DNA of 18,983 nt from Collinsella sp. (lineage in GTDB: Bacteria; Actinomycetota; Coriobacteriia; Coriobacteriales; Coriobacteriaceae): positions 1 to 18,983 of the forward strand of contig JAHYYL010000041.1 of assembly GCA_019424965.1 (NCBI GenBank). The letters are read 5' to 3'. A program made the position numbers and the translations under genes. The notes under the pieces were generated by a model. It was not told where the DNA came from. It worked only from the letters and a program-made list of their open reading frames with translations, and searched no databases. Of this stretch, positions 14,255 to 18,983 are shown in pieces (position 1 is the first letter of the stretch; the number at the start of each line of letters is the position of its first letter).

Positions 14255-17031
14255 CAGAATCCTCCAAACTCACGATCTTCACGTGCCATCTCGGCGTCGA
14301 CAGATTCCAGCGCGGCAAGCCCCTCCTCGTCCAACAGGACCTCGCGCGGCTTGGAACCGTCGGGCGGGCCGACGACACCCTTTTCTTCCAGCATGTCCAT
14401 AATACGCCCGGCACGCGCATAGCCAACCTTCAGACGACGTTGCAGGCCAGATGTGGAGCCAAGCTGCGATTCCACCACAATATGGGCGGCTTCCCAAATG
14501 AGCGGATCATCGTCTTGCGGCTCGGCTACTCCGGTGCGGACAATGCCGCCGCCACCAGCCATGGACATGGAAGCGGGCGCCACGGCGGACAGAATCTCCT
14601 CGTGGTAGTCGGGCTCACTCTGCGACTTGACGAACTCGACAATCTCGTTGATCTCATCATCCGAGACAAAGCAGCCCTGGATACGGCGGGGCTTGCCCCA
14701 GTCGACCTTGGAGAACAACATGTCGCCCAAACCGGTGAGCTTCTCGGCGCCCATCTGGTCGATGATGACGCGCGAGTCGATGCCCGTGGCGACGTTAAAG
14801 GCGATACGGTTGGTGATGTTGGCCTTAATGAGGCCCGTCACCACGTTGGAGCTGGGGCGCTGCGTGGCAACGATAAGGTGAATACCGGCGGCACGGCCCA
14901 GCTGTGCAATACGCACGATCGAGGCCTCGACATCCTTACCGGCGACCATCATCAGGTCAGAGAGCTCGTCAATGATAATGACAAGGTAGGGCATCTTTTG
15001 CGGCGGATTGTCGTAATGCTCAAACTCGCCAGCAGCCTGCTTTTCGTTGTAGGTCGAGATCTTACGCACATTGAGACGCTCGAAGACCTTCAGGCGACGC
15101 TCCATCTCGGACACAGCCCATTGCAGAGCGCTCGCGGCCTGCTTGGGCTCGGTCACCACGGGCACATAGAGATGCGGCAGACCGTTATAGCCCGCAAGCT
15201 CGACGCGCTTGGGGTCGACCATGATCAGGCGAACGTCCTCGGGAAGGGCGCGCATGAGCAAGGTCGTGATGATGGAGTTGATCATCACCGACTTACCAGA
15301 ACCGGTCGTACCGGCAATCAACAGGTGAGGCATCTTGGCGAGGTCGGCGACAACCGGCGTGCCCTCGGCGTCGCGGCCGATGGCGAGCTCGAGCGGACCG
15401 CCCTTCACATAGGGCAGCACGTCGCCCAGATTGACGTTCTGGCGCTTGCGGTTGGGAATCTCGATACCAACGAGAGAGGTGCCGGGGATCGGGGCAAAGA
15501 TACGAACCGACTGGGCGGCGAGCGAAAGCGCAATATCGTCCTCGAGGCTCGAAATCTTGCTCACGCGCTCGCCCTCGCCAGGTTGCAGCTTAAAGGTCGT
15601 CACCGTGGGGCCGGCGATCCAGCCGACCACGCGGGCACTGCGGCCAAACTCAAGCAAGGTGGATTGCAGTGACTCAGCGGTCTGCTCCAGCTCCTTATCC
15701 GAAGACGCGGCAGAAGCCGACTGCGGGTTGGCATGTAGGATTTCGAGCGGCGGAAGCTTGAGGCCGTCCTCTTCTTCGCCCTCGTTATCTGCGGCGCCGC
15801 CGTCCGCTCCCCCATCACGAGCCGCAGCCGATTCGACAGCACTCGTGGCAGGCGCATCGGCAACCTTGGGATGCTTTAAGAAGTCGGGAATCTGAGGTGC
15901 GGCCGAAACAGGGTTCACGGCAAACGGCGGCTCGGACTCGTCAACCTTGTCCGGATCGTCCTCCATCGAAAGCTGTCCGGTGACCTGGCCGCGCTTTGCA
16001 TGGCGACGCGGCAGCAAAGTTGTCTTTGCGGTCTCAATCGGAGCCTCGTCGTCCTCGTCATCGCCCTCGGTGAGCTCAATCTCGCTATCGGACCAAGACG
16101 GGTCGGGCTCACTCGTATTGAGCTTAGGCGCAGCCTTGCCCTTCTTGGCATGACGGCGCGGCAGCAGCGTGGTCTTGGCCCGCTCGGCTTCAACCGACTC
16201 GGATACGTCGACAAACGGGTCATCGTCCTCGTCGTCATCCAAAACCGGGTCGACATCGCCACCCATGACCGTGGTCACCGCGGCGTCAGTCCCCTTCTGG
16301 CGCAAAATGCTCAGGTGCGGACGAGCGACGCCGGGAACAGACAGGGCCTCTTCATCGCCCCACGGGCTCGCATTGACATCGGCACGTCGACGCTCGGCAA
16401 AATCGGCAGCGCGATCGCGTGCGGAGCGCAAAACGCCACCCACCGAAAAGCCGATAATGACCAAACCAACGACGACAAGCCCCAGCAAGACAACCATGGC
16501 GATAGGTTTACCCAAGGCGTTTTGCAAGGCACTTGCGATAAAGGCGCCAATGTAGCCGCCCGACACGGAAAGGTTCTGCGGCGTAAACATAAGGTCGCAC
16601 GAATCGCTCGTGCCCGGCACCATCAGCGAAAGAATGGAGACGACGGCGATAAAGACCAAGGCGCCGCCCGCAACAGAGCGCACGTTGAGCGGCGAGTCCT
16701 CACCCAAAAAGAGCGTGGCGGCAAACAGCAAGATGACGATCGGCAGCACGTAGGCGCCCAGACCAAAGCCCAGGTGGTAGAAACCGGCAACCGCAGCCGT
16801 CACGGGCGCTGTTGCCGGAGAGATCACGGCAATGAAGGACGCGATCGCCAAAACGGCGATGACCACACCGGCGATATCGCGATTGGCCGAAGGCTCGACC
16901 AGGGGCTCAAACTCATCAAACTCGGACTCGTGGCCCTTATTGGCACGCAGATGGGAACCGGCACCCTTAGCAGATGCCGGTTGGTTATTGGCCTTATTGC
17001 CTTTGGCGTTTTGTGCAGATCCGCGCGCCAA
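14254..17031 (-). CDS. ftsK: DNA translocase FtsK/SpoIIIE
   Basis: Septum-located motor that pumps chromosome ends across the division plane. It has 925 residues. About four to five membrane helices lie between residues 50 and 200. A long acidic linker (about 205-440) carries a repeated AKTTLLPRRHAK peptide. The motor domain has Walker A GTTGSGKS (574-581) and Walker B YLVIIIDEL (682-690), followed by RPSSNVVTGLIKANI. The C-terminal winged-helix gamma domain (about 855-925, TSGLQRRLKVGYARAGRIMD) reads KOPS-like sites. The start is TTG at 17031, with GGAGG 6 nt upstream inside the last codons of rnj; the genes are 1 bp apart. Confidence 0.98.
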   Translation of the reverse strand: MARGSAQNAKGNKANNQPASAKGAGSHLRANKGHESEFDEFEPLVEPSANRDIAGVVIAVLAIASFIAVISPATAPVTAAVAGFYHLGFGLGAYVLPIVILLFAATLFLGEDSPLNVRSVAGGALVFIAVVSILSLMVPGTSDSCDLMFTPQNLSVSGGYIGAFIASALQNALGKPIAMVVLLGLVVVGLVIIGFSVGGVLRSARDRAADFAERRRADVNASPWGDEEALSVPGVARPHLSILRQKGTDAAVTTVMGGDVDPVLDDDEDDDPFVDVSESVEAERAKTTLLPRRHAKKGKAAPKLNTSEPDPSWSDSEIELTEGDDEDDEAPIETAKTTLLPRRHAKRGQVTGQLSMEDDPDKVDESEPPFAVNPVSAAPQIPDFLKHPKVADAPATSAVESAAARDGGADGGAADNEGEEEDGLKLPPLEILHANPQSASAASSDKELEQTAESLQSTLLEFGRSARVVGWIAGPTVTTFKLQPGEGERVSKISSLEDDIALSLAAQSVRIFAPIPGTSLVGIEIPNRKRQNVNLGDVLPYVKGGPLELAIGRDAEGTPVVADLAKMPHLLIAGTTGSGKSVMINSIITTLLMRALPEDVRLIMVDPKRVELAGYNGLPHLYVPVVTEPKQAASALQWAVSEMERRLKVFERLNVRKISTYNEKQAAGEFEHYDNPPQKMPYLVIIIDELSDLMMVAGKDVEASIVRIAQLGRAAGIHLIVATQRPSSNVVTGLIKANITNRIAFNVATGIDSRVIIDQMGAEKLTGLGDMLFSKVDWGKPRRIQGCFVSDDEINEIVEFVKSQSEPDYHEEILSAVAPASMSMAGGGGIVRTGVAEPQDDDPLIWEAAHIVVESQLGSTSGLQRRLKVGYARAGRIMDMLEEKGVVGPPDGSKPREVLLDEEGLAALESVDAEMAREDREFGGF
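15988..16029 (-). repeat. Second copy of the AKTTLLPRRHAK peptide repeat in the FtsK linker
   Basis: Encodes residues 335-348, AKTTLLPRRHAKRG. It differs from the copy at 16138-16179 by one conservative residue (R for K), while the DNA differs at several third positions. Confidence 0.85.
16138..16179 (-). repeat. First copy of the AKTTLLPRRHAK peptide repeat in the FtsK linker
   Basis: Encodes residues 285-298, AKTTLLPRRHAKKG, inside an otherwise acidic, poorly conserved-looking linker between the membrane domain and the motor. Confidence 0.85.
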
Positions 17032-17032
17032 A

Positions 17033-18703
17033 CTAAACCTCCATGACGACCGGGATGATCATCGGACGGGTGCGCGTACGGCTCCAGATAAAGTTAGAGA
17101 GCGAATCGCGCACGGCCTTGCGAATGGCATCGGAACCGCTGCTGGTAAAGCTAAACTTACCCTTCTCGATCGTCTTCATAATGGACGCGGAGGCATCCTC
17201 GGAGAACTGGTCGTCGATGGCAAACGAGACGCCGCGGCCCGAGAACTCGATGGCCTCGATCTTCTTGTGTTTGAGGGAGACGATGGCAACGGCCGTGACC
17301 ATACCGTCGTTGGCGAGCTTCTGGCGATCGCGCAGGACGATGGGGTCGGTATCGCCGATACGCAGGCCGTCGACGTAAACGACACCGGACTCGACGGGCG
17401 TACCGCGCTTGACGATACCACCGCGCATCTCGAGCGTGTCGCCGTTATCGAGGATAAAGATATGATCGTCCTTGATGCCCATCTTGCGGGCCAGCTGCGC
17501 ATGGGCGCGCAGATGCACGGCCTCACCGTGAACCGGCATAAAGTACGTGGGCTTGGCCATGGCCATCAGGAGCTTGAGCTCCTCCTGGCTACCGTGACCC
17601 GAGACGTGGACGAGAGCGCGGTTCTTATCCCACACGTCGCAGCCGAGCTTGGCCAGGCTGTTGACGACCTGCTGGACGGCCTTCTCGTTGCCAGGAACAG
17701 GAGTTGCCGAAAGGATAACGGTATCGCCCTCGTGGATGGAGAGCGTCTTGTGCTCGCCATTGGCCATGCGGGACAGGGCCGACAGCGGCTCGCCCTGCGA
17801 ACCGGTGCACATGACGACAATCTTATCGTCGGGCAGGTTATCGATATCGAAGGCATCGATGATATCGGCGTCATCGATGTTGAGGTAGCCCAGCTCACGC
17901 GCCACGCGGGTGTTCGTGAGCATGGAGCGACCGGTCACAACGACCTTACGGCCGCACTTGCGGGCGGCATCGCAGATCTGCTGCAGACGATGGATGTGGC
18001 TCGAGAACGACGCGACGAACACGCGACCCGGGGCGTTCTTGATGGCGTGCAACAGGTTGGGACCAACCTCGGCCTCGGACTTGGTAAAGCCGGGAACCGT
18101 GGCATTGGTGGAGTCGGAAAGCAGCAGGTCGATGCCCTGCTTGGCAAAGCGGCTGATAGCGGAATAGTCGGGCGTAACGCCATCGATGGGCGTCTGGTCG
18201 AGCTTAAAGTCGCTGGTGTGCATAACGGTGCCCTGATTGGTGCGGATGAACACGCCCAGAGCGCCGGGGATGGAGTGCGTCATCGAGAAGAAGTCGAGCG
18301 AGATGCCGCCGAGGTTGACATGGCTGCCGCCCTTGACCTCGCGGAACTTGGGTGCGCGGATGCGGAACTCAGAAAGCTTGCCCTCGATAAAGCCAAGCGT
18401 CAGCTTGCTCGAGAAGATGGGCACCTTGTTGTTGAGGTCCTGCAGCAGGTACGGAAGCGAACCGGTGTGGTCCTCGTGGCCGTGAGTAACGATGATACCG
18501 CGGAGCTTCTCCTCGTTCTCCAGAACATAGGTGTAGTCGGGAAGCACCAGGTCGATACCGGGCTGGGAGTCATCCGGGAACATAAGACCGGCGTCGACGA
18601 GCACCATGTCGTCGCCGCACTCGAAGACCGTCATGTTCTTGCCGATGCCATCAAGGCCGCCGAGCGGGATGATCTTCAAGGGAGATGATTTTTTAGCTGC
18701 CAT
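17033..18703 (-). CDS. rnj: Ribonuclease J
   Basis: Metallo-beta-lactamase/beta-CASP nuclease with 5'-to-3' exonuclease and endonuclease activity in mRNA decay and rRNA maturation. It has 556 residues, the normal length. The zinc-binding motif HGHEDH is at 74-79 (H74, H76, D78, H79). The beta-CASP segment includes MCTGSQGEPLSALSRMA, and the later HVSGHGSQEE and PVHGE motifs are present. A short tail lies at the N-terminus (MAAKKSSPLK). AAAGGAAA stands about 12 nt before the ATG. It heads the gene run, and its last codons contain the ribosome binding site of ftsK. In Bacillus, an RNase J gene (rnjB) also lies close to spoIIIE. Confidence 0.97.
   Translation of the reverse strand: MAAKKSSPLKIIPLGGLDGIGKNMTVFECGDDMVLVDAGLMFPDDSQPGIDLVLPDYTYVLENEEKLRGIIVTHGHEDHTGSLPYLLQDLNNKVPIFSSKLTLGFIEGKLSEFRIRAPKFREVKGGSHVNLGGISLDFFSMTHSIPGALGVFIRTNQGTVMHTSDFKLDQTPIDGVTPDYSAISRFAKQGIDLLLSDSTNATVPGFTKSEAEVGPNLLHAIKNAPGRVFVASFSSHIHRLQQICDAARKCGRKVVVTGRSMLTNTRVARELGYLNIDDADIIDAFDIDNLPDDKIVVMCTGSQGEPLSALSRMANGEHKTLSIHEGDTVILSATPVPGNEKAVQQVVNSLAKLGCDVWDKNRALVHVSGHGSQEELKLLMAMAKPTYFMPVHGEAVHLRAHAQLARKMGIKDDHIFILDNGDTLEMRGGIVKRGTPVESGVVYVDGLRIGDTDPIVLRDRQKLANDGMVTAVAIVSLKHKKIEAIEFSGRGVSFAIDDQFSEDASASIMKTIEKGKFSFTSSGSDAIRKAVRDSLSNFIWSRTRTRPMIIPVVMEV
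17038..17042 (-). promoter_or_regulatory. Ribosome binding site of ftsK (supports the TTG start)
   Basis: GGAGG on the minus strand, within the last codons of rnj, 6 nt before TTG at 17031. The good spacing makes the rare start codon convincing. Confidence 0.85.
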
Positions 18704-18745
18704 AGGTTAGTGTGGTTTCCTTTCTTCGAAACGGGTCTGGAACAA

Positions 18746-18778
18746 CCGACGGGGCGCTTCTGGCAAACCGACCGTCGG
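18746..18778 (-). promoter_or_regulatory. Inverted repeat in the rnj leader
   Basis: CCGACGG and CCGTCGG form a 7-bp stem with a 19-nt loop (minus-strand RNA), 40-75 nt before the rnj start. A role in RNase J feedback is inference. Confidence 0.45.
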
Positions 18779-18791
18779 GAACGTACAAACA

Positions 18792-18811
18792 TGCATCACA
18801 GAGTCGATGCA
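18792..18811 (-). promoter_or_regulatory. Second hairpin in the rnj leader
   Basis: TGCATC-N8-GATGCA, a perfect 6-bp stem, next to the inverted repeat at 18746-18778. No T run follows. Confidence 0.4.
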
Positions 18812-18952
18812 GTAACCACAGTATGATACCCATTTGCACAACAACAGACCACCCATGCATCAAAGCCCCATCTGAACCCGTCTATCCCGCCGGTCTGGTC
18901 TCAGCGGGCCCGGCACGGGCTAAGTTTCCTGCTCTACAGTCCTGCGCAAGAC

Positions 18953-18975
18953 GGAAAGCACATTAAGTGCTTTCC
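18953..18975. terminator. Hairpin with terminator shape near the right edge
   Basis: GGAAAGCAC-ATTAA-GTGCTTTCC is a perfect 9-bp stem with a 5-nt loop. On the plus strand it is followed by TTTGCG; on the minus strand by GTCTTG. It may end an unseen gene entering from the right on the minus strand. The T runs are weak and the direction is uncertain. Confidence 0.5.
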
Positions 18976-18983
18976 TTTGCGTG

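Larger units (their letters stand above)
18704..18983. other. Non-coding region upstream of rnj, with several inverted repeats
   Basis: No convincing gene on either strand: the minus frames reach stops within about 20 codons of the right edge, and the one open plus frame lacks family features. It holds at least five inverted repeats (18746/18772, 18792/18806, 18886/18904, 18908/18916, 18953/18967). On the minus strand a weak -10-like GTATCATACT lies around 18816-18825, without a good -35. It probably contains the rnj promoter and a leader. I compared it by eye with T-box, lysine, cobalamin and cyclic-di-GMP riboswitches and RNase P and found no match. Confidence 0.6.

Noticed and set aside
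14245..15672. Plus-strand open frame of 475 codons opposite ftsK
   Set aside because: Complement of the FtsK motor domain, with no recognisable motif.
16832..18688. Plus-strand open frame of 618 codons opposite rnj
   Set aside because: Complement of RNase J, with the same shadow composition as the others.
18712..18966. Small plus-strand open frame of 84 codons upstream of rnj
   Set aside because: No ribosome binding site and no family features, and it crosses the inverted repeats of the non-coding region.
18704..18983. T-box, cobalamin, lysine or cyclic-di-GMP riboswitch, or RNase P RNA, upstream of rnj
   Set aside because: The conserved core sequences of these RNAs are not seen on either strand; only generic stems are visible.

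Overview
The window is a housekeeping region of a bacterial chromosome. It is moderately GC-rich and almost fully coding, with 16 protein genes; every gene except the first lies on the minus strand, so the transcriptional order runs from high to low coordinates. My best guess for the organism is a member of the Coriobacteriia (Actinomycetota), probably close to Collinsella. This rests on inference: an actinobacterial-type SOS box (GAAC-N4-GTTC) in front of recA, combined with a gene order and gene set (RNase J, FtsK/SpoIIIE, RodZ, PgsA, CinA, RecA, RNase Y, SpoVS, MiaB) that recall Bacillus and other Firmicutes. No mobile element, CRISPR array, tRNA or rRNA was recognised.

Layout in transcription order. 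(a) 18983-18704: a 280-bp non-coding leader containing several GC-rich inverted repeats. (b) 18703-9651: a tight run of seven genes, rnj - ftsK - rodZ - yajQ - rimO - pgsA - cinA, with gaps or overlaps of 1 to 27 bp, closed by a perfect 10-bp-stem terminator at 9620-9643. It joins RNA decay, chromosome translocation at the septum, cell shape, ribosome modification and phospholipid synthesis. (c) 9532-7477: recA-recX with its own sigma-A-type promoter, whose spacer holds a perfect LexA box, and a cluster of five GACCA repeats further upstream. A terminator follows recX. (d) 7478-5733: a consensus promoter, a 160-nt structured leader and rny (RNase Y), followed 1 bp later by an uncharacterised GHKL-fold ATPase gene, then spoVS. 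spoVS appears to have its own promoter with an 18-bp palindrome in the spacer. (e) 4214-611: miaB - miaA - hflX, joined by TAATG stop/start overlaps. (f) 1-626, plus strand: the 3' part of a membrane acyltransferase gene that overlaps hflX convergently by 16 bp.

The genes work on RNA turnover (RNase J, RNase Y), tRNA and ribosome modification (MiaA, MiaB, RimO), ribosome rescue (HflX), recombination and its control (RecA, RecX), and division, shape and envelope (FtsK, RodZ, PgsA). The least understood parts, and the best targets for follow-up, are the GHKL ATPase between rny and spoVS, the palindromic operator candidate at spoVS, the GACCA repeats upstream of recA, the twice-repeated peptide in the FtsK linker, the RG-rich disordered segment of RodZ, and the structured leaders of the two RNase genes.
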